Assembly: GCF_023074075.1 (NCBI RefSeq)
Contig: NZ_JADPKT010000007.1
Span: forward strand, 248,001-312,000
DNA from: Bradyrhizobium sp. 138
GTDB lineage: Bacteria; Pseudomonadota; Alphaproteobacteria; Rhizobiales; Xanthobacteraceae
Length of the DNA stretch: 64,000 nt
Reading direction: 5' to 3'
Positions 54,674 through 62,194 of the stretch are shown here, piece by piece. Every line of letters begins with the position of its first letter. The first letter of the stretch is position 1. Both the position numbers and the translations under genes were made by a program. The notes beneath the pieces are model-generated. The model saw nothing but the letters and a program-made list of their open reading frames with translations, searched no databases and was not told the origin of the DNA.

Positions 54674-56349
54674 GCTTTTTTGACCGCCTCGTAGCCGATC
54701 CGCTTCAAACGAAGAGGACGAGGCGAAGCTTCGCCATCCCCTCGGACACCAAACAAGGGCTAACCTTATTTGAAGACATCATGGTCGTCAGGAACGGCAC
54801 TGCCGTGACTGCGTATGACCGCCGGTGCGATCACAACGGCGGAAAACTGGTATCTCAACCCGGGACGAATATTGCGTCGTGCCCGCTGCATGGCTGGAAG
54901 TTTGACGCCGAGAGTGGCGCGTATACCAATGTGGCGGTTCGCAAAACGCCCCTGACTGTTGTCAAAACGGACGCAGGATATCAGGCTCATATTGACGTAC
55001 TTACCCCGCTTCTCGATAACGTCGGAGATCAGTCGGTTTCGATCCGATTTATCAATCACGCCTGCGTCGTGGTCTCTTTCGACGGCCTATCCTTCGCCAC
55101 GGACCCTTGGTTGCTTGGTCCAGCTTTCTGCAATGGCTGGTGGCTCAAATACAAATCACCGAACGACGCGCTCGACATCATCAATCAATGCGATTTTATA
55201 TTCATCAGCCACAACCATCCTGATCATCTCCATCCGGAGACGCTTTCGCAAGTCAGGAAAGACATGCCGGTCCTGACGGCAGGCTTTGCAACCGGGTCCG
55301 CCGAATCTTACGTGAGGGATTTGGGTTTCGCCAACGTCTTGGCGGCGGATTTTGGATCCGCCTATCATGACCCCATTTCAGGCCTTCGTTTTACTGTTCT
55401 GAAGAGCGGAGACTTCCGCGATGACAGTGGCCTGTATTTTACCGTTGGCGCATTCTCGGGATTGCTGACTGTCGATTGCAATTCCTTGAATTTTAACATG
55501 CTCCCCTCTCCGGTTACATTCCTGGCGTCATCTTTTTCGGGAGGGGCATCGGGATTTCCACTCTGCTTCACAAATCTGGAGGACGACGAGAAACGCCGCG
55601 TGCTCGCGCGCAACAGGAATGCGATGATCGCGGGCGTCAAAAAATACATCGAAGTCTCGAAGCCCGGCGTCTACATGCCGTATGCCGGATATTTCGCCGA
55701 GGATCCAATCAGAGACGAAATGGTCGCGACCAACAACTTGAAGAATCAGCCCTCCGACTATTTGTCCGTATGCAGAGATTCAAACACGGTCTTGGCCGAC
55801 CCCACCGTCGAAGACATGTATGTATTTTTCGGCGACAAGCTCGTTAAGTCGTATCAATCTGAAACTAGAGAGGTCGGCCAGCCTGACCGGAACTACTACG
55901 CTCAGGCATGGAAGACGTTTGGCGATATAAGCTTCGAAGAAGTCGCGTCTTACTTTATGAGCTCGGGTTTCACAGACAATCTGATCGGTTATATCGGCCT
56001 GGCGGATGAAGATTTTGTCCCGCAAGAGATCTATCGCGTGGACTTTCGCTCAACGCCTCCGTCGGTTCAGCTCAGCGACCAACCCCAGCTAAAAGAAATC
56101 CACAACGAGACTGGCGCCAGGGTGACTTATGCTCGGATCAGAACCCCTGCCTTTGTCGAGACAATTCGTAATCTTCTTCCCTGGGAAGACCTGCTCATTG
56201 GATTCCAGGCGCGATTTGATCGCGTGCCCAACGTCTACGATTCCGATTTTTGGTATCACTTCACCAATGTGCACATCAAGCAGAGAGCGCGCCGCGCGAT
56301 ATCGGACTGCGGCGGCAGCTGCAACCGCATCAGTGAGGTCGTATTCTGA
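54670..56349 (+). CDS. Rieske/metallo-beta-lactamase-fold protein resembling CMP-Neu5Ac hydroxylase (CMAH)
   Basis: A 559-residue two-domain protein. Residues 25-110 form a Rieske domain: C53-x-H55 (RRCDHNGGKL) and C71-x2-H74 (SCPLHGWKFD) bind a [2Fe-2S] cluster. Residues 120-400 are a metallo-beta-lactamase fold with H181-x-H183-x-D185-H186 (FIFISHNHPDHLHPE). DPWLLGPAF..GWWLKY, SGGASGFP (290-297), YMPYAGYFAED and LLIGFQARFDRVPNVY match by eye the corresponding blocks of vertebrate CMAH, which hydroxylates CMP-Neu5Ac to CMP-Neu5Gc using O2 and cytochrome b5. No nonulosonate genes (neuA/neuB-like) are in the window. The actual substrate and electron donor are unknown. Codon use is lower in GC than in the flanks, suggesting acquisition by transfer. 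Confidence 0.88.
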   Translation: MSFFDRLVADPLQTKRTRRSFAIPSDTKQGLTLFEDIMVVRNGTAVTAYDRRCDHNGGKLVSQPGTNIASCPLHGWKFDAESGAYTNVAVRKTPLTVVKTDAGYQAHIDVLTPLLDNVGDQSVSIRFINHACVVVSFDGLSFATDPWLLGPAFCNGWWLKYKSPNDALDIINQCDFIFISHNHPDHLHPETLSQVRKDMPVLTAGFATGSAESYVRDLGFANVLAADFGSAYHDPISGLRFTVLKSGDFRDDSGLYFTVGAFSGLLTVDCNSLNFNMLPSPVTFLASSFSGGASGFPLCFTNLEDDEKRRVLARNRNAMIAGVKKYIEVSKPGVYMPYAGYFAEDPIRDEMVATNNLKNQPSDYLSVCRDSNTVLADPTVEDMYVFFGDKLVKSYQSETREVGQPDRNYYAQAWKTFGDISFEEVASYFMSSGFTDNLIGYIGLADEDFVPQEIYRVDFRSTPPSVQLSDQPQLKEIHNETGARVTYARIRTPAFVETIRNLLPWEDLLIGFQARFDRVPNVYDSDFWYHFTNVHIKQRARRAISDCGGSCNRISEVVF

Positions 56350-56371
56350 CAGGCGGCCTGACCGATCGAGC

Positions 56372-56560
56372 TTAAGGCCCGCCGGCGACTGATCCCGCAA
56401 TCACCATCGCCAGCGCGCCCAGGTCGATCCTGCCATTGACGACCAGCTCCTCCGAGCCCTTCGCATCGTCCGCGCCTTGAACCTTCAGCGCTTGCGGCCG
56501 GTTGGCGGCTTGCCGCTGCAACTCGCCGATGATGGCCTCCTTGAGTTTCTCTTCCAGCAT
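56372..56560 (-). CDS. Small hypothetical protein (62 aa)
   Basis: A 62-residue protein: a charged N-terminal helix (MLEEKLKEAIIGELQRQAAN) followed by a short hydrophobic end (GRIDLGALAMVIAGSVAGGP). It lies 12 bases downstream of the Cys-rich copper protein gene on the same strand and is probably co-transcribed with it. Small proteins with this pattern accompany four-helix copper proteins in Bradyrhizobium as I remember, but no function is known. Confidence 0.65.
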   Translation of the reverse strand: MLEEKLKEAIIGELQRQAANRPQALKVQGADDAKGSEELVVNGRIDLGALAMVIAGSVAGGP

Positions 56561-56572
56561 GGGCTTCGTCCT

Positions 56573-56902
56573 TCAGGCTGCCATCGCGCGGCAGGATTGT
56601 GCGCAGGAGCGGCACATGGCGACGCATTCGTCCATGCCGCCGACCCGTGCGCAATCTTCGGCGCATTCGGTGCAGATCTCGGCGCATTCGCCGCAGGTAT
56701 GCCGGTGATGCGGCGTGTTGATCAGCATGAAATGCGCCGCCGTCCGGCACATCTCGGCGCAGGCCATCATCAGGCGGAAGTGTTTTGGCTCGACGTGCTT
56801 GCCGCCGGTCTCGAGGCAGTGATTCATCGCGGTGCCGAGGCAGATCTGGTAGCAGCTCATGCAGAGCGCGATGCAGCGGGTCATGTCTTCTGATTGAGCC
56901 AT
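56573..56902 (-). CDS. Four-helix-bundle copper-binding protein (Csp/DUF326 type)
   Basis: A 109-residue Cys/Met/His-rich protein with many Cys in helical spacing: MTRCIALCMSCYQICLGTA, MACAEMCRTAAH, HTCGECAEICTECAEDCARV and ECVAMCRSCAQSCRAMA. This is the pattern of Csp copper-storage proteins, in which a four-helix bundle lined by Cys thiolates holds many Cu(I) ions. There is no signal peptide, so it is a cytosolic Csp3-like form. The upstream genes on the same strand encode a cation transporter and redox proteins. Confidence 0.9.
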   Translation of the reverse strand: MAQSEDMTRCIALCMSCYQICLGTAMNHCLETGGKHVEPKHFRLMMACAEMCRTAAHFMLINTPHHRHTCGECAEICTECAEDCARVGGMDECVAMCRSCAQSCRAMAA

Positions 56903-57010
56903 GTCTATCTCCTGTGGCGCCCCACCTGCCCCGCTTAACCAAGGCGAGACAACGCCCTTCGTTCCCCGGTCTGGTCGATTGTGACATCCGGGGAACCCCG
57001 CGATGCCCCG

Positions 57011-57955
57011 CTAGCCGAAACGCCTGCCGCGCACCGCGCGGTAGCGGGCGTCGGTCTGCGGCTTGATGAACAGCGCCGCCACGCTCGGATGCCGCTTGCG
57101 GGTCTCGGTCTCGATCGCAATGACACATTGCTCGATATCGTCTGCGCGCATGTCATCCGCAAACTCGACGCTCAGGGCTGCCACGATTTCAGCCGGCGAC
57201 AGTTGCACCGTAAGAAGGCCGTTGGCCCTTAGCACGCCGGGCGAGTGCCTTGCGATGTCGAGGACGGACCGCGCCAGCTCCGGATCGGCAGGCTCGCCGA
57301 TCAGCAGGCTCTTGCTCTCGCGTGCAAGGCCGATGGAGGTGATCGCCAGCAATATGCCGATCAGGATCGAGCCGATCCCGTCCCAGACCGGCTCGGCCAG
57401 CCATACGGCGGCCGCAGTGGCCGCAGCGGCAATCGCGATGCCGACCAGCGCCGCGCTGTCTTCGAGCAGCACCATGAAGGCGGGAGGATCCTTGCTGCGA
57501 ACGAAGGCCTGATAATATCCGAAGCGCCGGGCGTCGGAGCGGAAGTGCCGCAGGGCGACCAGCCAGGAGCCGCCTTCAAACAGGAATGACAAGGCGAGCA
57601 CCACGAAGCTGACTATCGGATCTTCCATCGGCTCGGGGGCAGCGACGTGCAGAATGCCCTGATACAGCGAGATACCAGCACCCAGCGCGAAGATGAGCAG
57701 TGCAACGATGAAGCTCCAGAAATACAGCTCGCGGCCATAGCCGAGCGGATGGGATTCGTCGGGCGGACGGCTTGCGCGCCGATAACCGTAGAGCAGCAGG
57801 ATCTCGTTGGTGGTGTCCACGAGCGAATGCACGGCTTCGCTCGTCATCGCCGAGCTTCCCGTCCACGCGGCGGCGCCGATCTTGGTGACGGCGACGAGGA
57901 CATTGCCGAGCAGCGCCGCATAGACCGAAGTCTTCGTGGATGATCCTGCGGCCAT
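57011..57955 (-). CDS. Cation diffusion facilitator family transporter (ZnT9-like subgroup)
   Basis: A 314-residue CDF-fold membrane protein from ATG 57955; a start at 58021 would overlap the upstream gene. Transmembrane segment 2 has TSEAVHSLVDTTNE. TM5 has MVLLEDSAALVGIAIA, where the usual HxxxD zinc site is replaced by an ED motif. WDGIGSILIGILLAITSIGL and SKSLLIGEPAD follow, recalling ZnT9-type proteins. The C-terminal cytosolic domain is ferredoxin-like. The metal or proton coupling of this subgroup is uncertain. It sits 26 bases after a thioredoxin-reductase-like gene in one operon. Confidence 0.88.
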   Translation of the reverse strand: MAAGSSTKTSVYAALLGNVLVAVTKIGAAAWTGSSAMTSEAVHSLVDTTNEILLLYGYRRASRPPDESHPLGYGRELYFWSFIVALLIFALGAGISLYQGILHVAAPEPMEDPIVSFVVLALSFLFEGGSWLVALRHFRSDARRFGYYQAFVRSKDPPAFMVLLEDSAALVGIAIAAAATAAAVWLAEPVWDGIGSILIGILLAITSIGLARESKSLLIGEPADPELARSVLDIARHSPGVLRANGLLTVQLSPAEIVAALSVEFADDMRADDIEQCVIAIETETRKRHPSVAALFIKPQTDARYRAVRGRRFG

Positions 57956-57981
57956 GTTTGCATTGTCCGATATCCCGCTGC

Positions 57982-58878
57982 TCACGCGAAACGCCGCGGC
58001 AGGCTGTGGTGGATTGCGCACGCGGCAACCGCGGCGTGGCCGAACGCGACCGAGATCTGGTGCAGGTCAGTGACGACGTCGCCGATCCCGTAGAGTCCGC
58101 TGACCGAGGTGCGCTGGTGGTCGTCGACTTTCAGATAGCCTTCCCCGACATGCTCGGCCCCCAGCGCCATCGCGAGCTGCGAACGCACCTCCGCGCCCAT
58201 CGCCGGATAGATCGTGTCGAATTGCAGCGTCCGCCCGTCGGCGAAGACGGCCTCGACGCCCCCGCCCCTCCGCCGCAGACGCGGGTCGGGCGCGAACACG
58301 ACCTCGACGCCGGCCCCGGTCAGTTCCGATGTCGCGCCCGGTTCGTCATCCTCACCGATGGCGAGCAGCGTCACGTCGCGCGAGTAACCGCGCAGGAACA
58401 GCGCCTTGCCGGCGGCCCGGCGAAGCGGGCCGATGATTCCGATACGCTGGCCGGACGCCTCGAAGGCGTCGCAGACGGGACAGTAGCGCAACAGTCCATC
58501 GGCGACGGCCGCGCGCCATTCCCGGAACGGCGGATGGGTGTCGACGATGCCGCTGGCGAGAATGACGGTGACGGCCGCATGCGCATCGCCGTTCGAACTC
58601 GCCTCAAAGCCATGATCATGCCGCCGCAACGCGGTGACCTCGGCCTCGACGCGCGCGACGGCGAGCTCGTCCAGCTGCGCCGACATGCGGGCAATCAGAT
58701 CCGCCCCCGACAGCCCGTGGACGAAGCCGGGAACGTTGTGGCTGCGTGGGATCAGCGCGGCCCGGCTCGCGCCCTTGTCCACGACACAGACGTTGCGGCG
58801 GAAACGCGCCAGATAGATCGCGGCCATCAGTCCGGCGGGGCCGCCGCCGACGATCAGGCAATCAAACCGCGCGGTCAT
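57982..58878 (-). CDS. Thioredoxin-reductase-like FAD/NAD(P)-binding oxidoreductase
   Basis: A 298-residue flavoprotein with the FAD dinucleotide motif GGGPAG (FDCLIVGGGPAGLMAAIYLA) and a redox-active C-x2-C (RYCPVCDAFE). The C-terminal FAD block is GLYGIGDVVTDLHQISVAFG, as in thioredoxin reductase. The NADPH motif is degenerate (IGIIGPLRRAAGKALFL instead of GxGxxA), so the pyridine-nucleotide donor is uncertain. It overlaps the upstream flavoprotein gene by 4 bases (ATGA) and precedes the CDF gene, forming a three-gene operon. Confidence 0.9.
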   Translation of the reverse strand: MTARFDCLIVGGGPAGLMAAIYLARFRRNVCVVDKGASRAALIPRSHNVPGFVHGLSGADLIARMSAQLDELAVARVEAEVTALRRHDHGFEASSNGDAHAAVTVILASGIVDTHPPFREWRAAVADGLLRYCPVCDAFEASGQRIGIIGPLRRAAGKALFLRGYSRDVTLLAIGEDDEPGATSELTGAGVEVVFAPDPRLRRRGGGVEAVFADGRTLQFDTIYPAMGAEVRSQLAMALGAEHVGEGYLKVDDHQRTSVSGLYGIGDVVTDLHQISVAFGHAAVAACAIHHSLPRRFA

Positions 58879-59951
58879 TTGGGGTTCGGATCTCGAAGAC
58901 CGGCCCCGGGCTCCTCAAGGCGGCCGCTCCGCGCCAGCCGGACGGCATTGCCGAGCGCGCGCGCTGCGTTCTGCACCTCCTGCTGGAATTCGGCGTCCTC
59001 GTCGAGATCGCGATGCGAGGTGGCATAGGGCGTCATGTAACCGACATAACCGTCGAGCTCGGCGTAGCGGCCCGCCGAGATCAGCTGCATGTCGGTCAGC
59101 CAGTCCGACAAGGCGCGACGTACGCCCTCGGCACCGACGGCATCGCCGTGAACGACGACGCCGAAATGGCGGCCGGCGAGATGGCGCGGATAGGGCCAGC
59201 CTTTCAGCTCCATCGCCTTGGCTTCATCAGCCTTCTTGCCATGCGTCGAGGTCGGATCGGGATTGCCGCCGTCGGCGCAGACCATGCGGTCCATCATCGC
59301 CTTGAGGCCTGAAGGCACGTGATACCAGTTCACCGGTGTCACGATCAGGATGCCGTGAGCGGCGACCCACAGCGGATAGATCTCGTTCATCCAGTCGTGG
59401 GTCTGCCCCAGCGAATGGTTCGGATAGCAGCTGCATGGCCAGTGGCAGAGCGGCATCGCGGTTGCGACACAGGACTTGCAGGGATGAATGGTCTTGCCGA
59501 ATTCGGAGGCGAGGCGCGACAGATCGAGGATGTCGACGGCAAACCCCATCTCCGTGAAGACAGGCTCGGCCAGCTTGACCAGGCGCCAGGTCTTGGACAT
59601 CTCGCCGGGACAGGTGTGCTCGCTGCGGGCCGAGCCGTTGATGACGAGGATGCGCGGCGTCTCCTCCGCATCGTCGTGCCGCCGCTGCGCTTCCAGGATT
59701 TTTGCGCGCGCATCCAGCCAGTCGATGGCGATGTCGTAGTCGGGATCGGAGAAGCCCGCCCCCGCCTTGCGCGTCAACGGCGCCTTGCGCGAATGGCTGT
59801 AGGCATCCCAGGCCGCAGAGGTGATGGCATCGAGCTCGCGTTGCAGCGGCGCAAAGGCGTGATCGACGAACTGGCTCTTGTAACGCCGCTCGAACTCTTC
59901 GCGCGCCAGCTTGACGGGCGGCATCCCCTTGCGAATTTCGGCGTCCGTCAT
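58875..59951 (-). CDS. NAD(P)H-dependent FMN reductase-like flavoprotein with Cys cluster
   Basis: A 358-residue protein. After an N-terminal extension of about 95 residues comes a flavodoxin-like FMN_red domain (RILVINGSARSEHTCPGEMS, ILIVTPVNWYHVPSGLKAMM, DRMVCADGG). Between them lies a Cys-rich insert: C158, C161, C169, C173 and C175 (HPCKSCVATAMPLCHWPCSC). It could bind a metal or a [4Fe-4S] cluster as in iron-sulfur flavoproteins, though the spacing is not the standard one. It is the first gene of the operon leading to the thioredoxin-reductase-like and CDF genes. Confidence 0.85.
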   Translation of the reverse strand: MTDAEIRKGMPPVKLAREEFERRYKSQFVDHAFAPLQRELDAITSAAWDAYSHSRKAPLTRKAGAGFSDPDYDIAIDWLDARAKILEAQRRHDDAEETPRILVINGSARSEHTCPGEMSKTWRLVKLAEPVFTEMGFAVDILDLSRLASEFGKTIHPCKSCVATAMPLCHWPCSCYPNHSLGQTHDWMNEIYPLWVAAHGILIVTPVNWYHVPSGLKAMMDRMVCADGGNPDPTSTHGKKADEAKAMELKGWPYPRHLAGRHFGVVVHGDAVGAEGVRRALSDWLTDMQLISAGRYAELDGYVGYMTPYATSHRDLDEDAEFQQEVQNAARALGNAVRLARSGRLEEPGAGLRDPNPK

Positions 59952-60077
59952 GCTGGCTCCGGGCGAATTCGGTATCCGACCAACCCGGGGCGCTGCACGC
60001 GGTTCCTCACCCCTGTGACTGCGGCGGAACCGAAATGCTGATTCGTATGTTCTTGAAGGACTTGAAGGAGAACCAGC

Positions 60078-60362
60078 ATGGCAAAAGCAGCATGGAAGCG
60101 CACGGGCTCACCGATCGGCCGCAAGGGACCGCGCAAGGCCAATCCCGCATACAAGCGCCGCACGCGGCAACCGTGGACGCCCGCAGACGTGAGCAAGCTG
60201 AAGCAGCTTGCGAAGGGCAACACGCCGACCGGCGTCATGAGCGTCAAGCTGCAGCGTCCGGTCGCGGCCATTCGCAGCAAAGCGCAACGCGAGGGGATTT
60301 CGCTGCGGCCCGTCAACCGCTCGCCGTACAACCGGCGCCGCAAAACGGCGAAGCGGCGCTAG
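60078..60362 (+). CDS. Small basic SANT/Myb-like DNA-binding protein
   Basis: A 94-residue, very basic protein (start MAKAAWKRTGSPIGRKGPRK, end RRKTAKRR). The middle part (RQPWTPADVSKLKQLAKGNT, then VAAIRSKAQREGISLRP) has the Trp and helix spacing of a single SANT/Myb-like repeat. It may bind DNA. A strong GAAGGAGA site precedes the ATG. Similar small proteins recur in Bradyrhizobium; the role is unknown. Confidence 0.75.
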   Translation: MAKAAWKRTGSPIGRKGPRKANPAYKRRTRQPWTPADVSKLKQLAKGNTPTGVMSVKLQRPVAAIRSKAQREGISLRPVNRSPYNRRRKTAKRR

Positions 60363-60383
60363 CACCGCCGCGTTCAGCTCACG

Positions 60384-60584
60384 CTAATCCGGTGGCTGCA
60401 GGCCCGGTGACCGCAGCCACTCGCTCATCTGAGCGCCGGTTTCCGCCTGACGCGCCTTGCGCAACATCTCGTCGCGCGTTGCGCCGGGCGGAATCAACTC
60501 GGCTTCTTCGCGCAGCCGCTCCGCCTCCGCGGCGAGCCGCGCTTCCAGTGGATCTCTTTGCTTGAACCGATGTCGCATCGTCAT
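60384..60584 (-). CDS. Small conserved hypothetical protein (66 aa)
   Basis: A 66-residue helical protein from ATG 60584: RDPLEARLAAEAERLREEA, then LIPPGATRDEMLRKARQAET and SEWLRSPGLQPPD. The pattern L..EA..LR.EA..LPPG..RD.LLRKARQAETG..M.EWL.SPGLQ.P is one I recall repeatedly in Bradyrhizobium proteins. No function is known. It is convergent with the SANT-like gene, 21 bases apart. Confidence 0.75.
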   Translation of the reverse strand: MTMRHRFKQRDPLEARLAAEAERLREEAELIPPGATRDEMLRKARQAETGAQMSEWLRSPGLQPPD

Positions 60585-60715
60585 CAGGCATTCTCCGATG
60601 CATGAGGTCACGCGCGCCGTTGCGTTCCGACGTTGTGGGTGCCTGGCCGCACATATGGCAGACATCAACGTTCCGAAGGTTGAACGGTTGCTTTGCGTCC
60701 GTGAAAAGACCGGAT

Positions 60716-60898
60716 CTACGGTTCCTTGTTGTCCCGGCGCGCCTTGATCTCCGAACGAAGCATGGCGCTGTCCATGATGGCCAATCGCAAATCGTTCACG
60801 GTTTCGCCGTAGCGGCCCACATCTTCTCTGTGCTGTTCCCGGAGGGAGCGGCTCTCGTCGATAGCGCGTGTGGCGCGGGCAAACAGGGCGTCAGGCAT
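60716..60898 (-). CDS. Small hypothetical helical protein (60 aa)
   Basis: A 60-residue, charged, helical protein (MPDALFARATRAIDESRSLR, YGETVNDLRLAIMDSAMLRS, EIKARRDNKEP). Its composition and length match small orphan proteins of Bradyrhizobium. It is the second minus-strand gene in a run of such proteins. Function unknown. Confidence 0.55.
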   Translation of the reverse strand: MPDALFARATRAIDESRSLREQHREDVGRYGETVNDLRLAIMDSAMLRSEIKARRDNKEP

Positions 60899-61175
60899 CC
60901 GCCATCATGCAACAAAGCTCACGAGCGCGCGCTTGCATAAGTTACTTCCGTCGAGCAAATCGCCAAAAAGCTTCGCCGACTGACCCTGATCAAGAATTCA
61001 CAGCCCTTTCGAGCCGTTCTTGGAACGGGAATTGACCGGCAGATCCCCCCGATTTGCTTAGCCGAAATGCCGCAATGGGTGTATAGTCACTCATCACCGG
61101 CTGAGGCTCCGCCCGTAGGCGCTGGTGGCTGAGAGACCGATGGCGCTCCCGCCTGCATGTTCCGGGAGCCGCTCG

Positions 61176-61370
61176 ATGGCGAAGCGAACTCACTACCCAT
61201 TGCAGTCGGACGAGAAGCACGTGGAGCAGGTTCGCAAGACCATCCGCGACTCCTTGGATTTATTGAGGCTTCCACAGCCGGATACGTTCCTCGGCCGACA
61301 GACTCACGAGCCTTTTCCAAGCGAACAAGGTGATGATGCACAAGCAGAGCCGCGTCACAAACCGCGATGA
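61176..61370 (+). CDS. Small hypothetical protein (64 aa)
   Basis: A 64-residue protein from ATG 61176, with GGGAG 7 bases upstream. The segment IRDSLDLLRLPQPDTFLGRQ followed by THEPFP resembles an LLRLPRPDTFLGR..EPFP pattern I recall in small Bradyrhizobium proteins. An ATG 17 codons upstream is in frame but not supported. Function unknown. Confidence 0.6.
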   Translation: MAKRTHYPLQSDEKHVEQVRKTIRDSLDLLRLPQPDTFLGRQTHEPFPSEQGDDAQAEPRHKPR

Positions 61371-61447
61371 TCACGAGAGGCAGCTCCTGCCCGACCGCGT
61401 GTCACCGACGAAGCGCTCCGCGCGAAGCAAGGCTTCATGGCGTCGCT

Positions 61448-62194
61448 TCAGCCTCGATAGATCTGCAGATAGCTCGGCGAGTACAAGGCCGCGTTCTTGA
61501 GCGCATCGAGATCTGGGATGGTCAGCATCCGCTCGCGCAGAGTGATCAAGCCCGACGCGCGTAGCTCCTGAAGAGTCCGATTGAGGTGAACGACGGAAAG
61601 TCCCGTGGCGTCCGCCAGATCCATCTGCGTCACCGGCATCATGCACGAATTCCCCTCGACCATGCCGACGGGACGAAGCCGCTCGAAGATCTCGCAGAAT
61701 AGGTGCGCCACGCGCTCCACCGCGACACGCCGGCCGAGATTGATGGCCCATTCGCGCTGGATCGCGCTGCTGACCAGCGTCTCGCACCAGAACGCTTCGG
61801 CGAGCGAGCGGTCGCCGGCCAGCAGGCTCTCGAAACGCGCGCGCTTGATCTCGGCGTAGACCACCGGCGTCAGCGTCGCGATGGAATGGTCCATCACCGA
61901 GAGCAGGAACGCGTGCGCATCGCAGCTCTCGCCCGGAAACAGAAAATTGACGATCTGGCGACGGCCGTCCTCGAGGGTCTTGTAGCGGCAGAGCCAGCCC
62001 GACAGCACGAGGCGGACGCTGTCGACCGGATCGCCGTCCGCGACCAGGTCCTCGCCCGCTCCCGCGCGCTGGATCCCCTCGAGCATCGCGTATTCGAGCG
62101 ACGTGCGGGCTTCGGCAGACAACGGCCTCAGCAGGTTCAGCCGGCGAATGACCGGCTCCACCAGGCTGCGATCTGGCTTCGACAACGGCATCAA
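61448..62194 (-). CDS. Crp/Fnr-family transcriptional regulator
   Basis: A 248-residue regulator. The cyclic-nucleotide-binding-like beta barrel (residues 35-130: DLVADGDPVDSVRLVLSGWL, NFLFPGESCDAHAFLL) is followed by the dimer helix and a C-terminal winged HTH (PVTQMDLADATGLSVVHLNR, TLQELRASGLITL). The Fnr-type N-terminal Cys cluster is missing, so it is not an oxygen-sensing Fe-S protein. Its start overlaps the stop of the upstream CheB/CheR-kinase gene (ATGA), tying it to that sensor. Similar regulators downstream of HWE kinases occur in Bradyrhizobium. Confidence 0.93.
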   Translation of the reverse strand: MMPLSKPDRSLVEPVIRRLNLLRPLSAEARTSLEYAMLEGIQRAGAGEDLVADGDPVDSVRLVLSGWLCRYKTLEDGRRQIVNFLFPGESCDAHAFLLSVMDHSIATLTPVVYAEIKRARFESLLAGDRSLAEAFWCETLVSSAIQREWAINLGRRVAVERVAHLFCEIFERLRPVGMVEGNSCMMPVTQMDLADATGLSVVHLNRTLQELRASGLITLRERMLTIPDLDALKNAALYSPSYLQIYRG

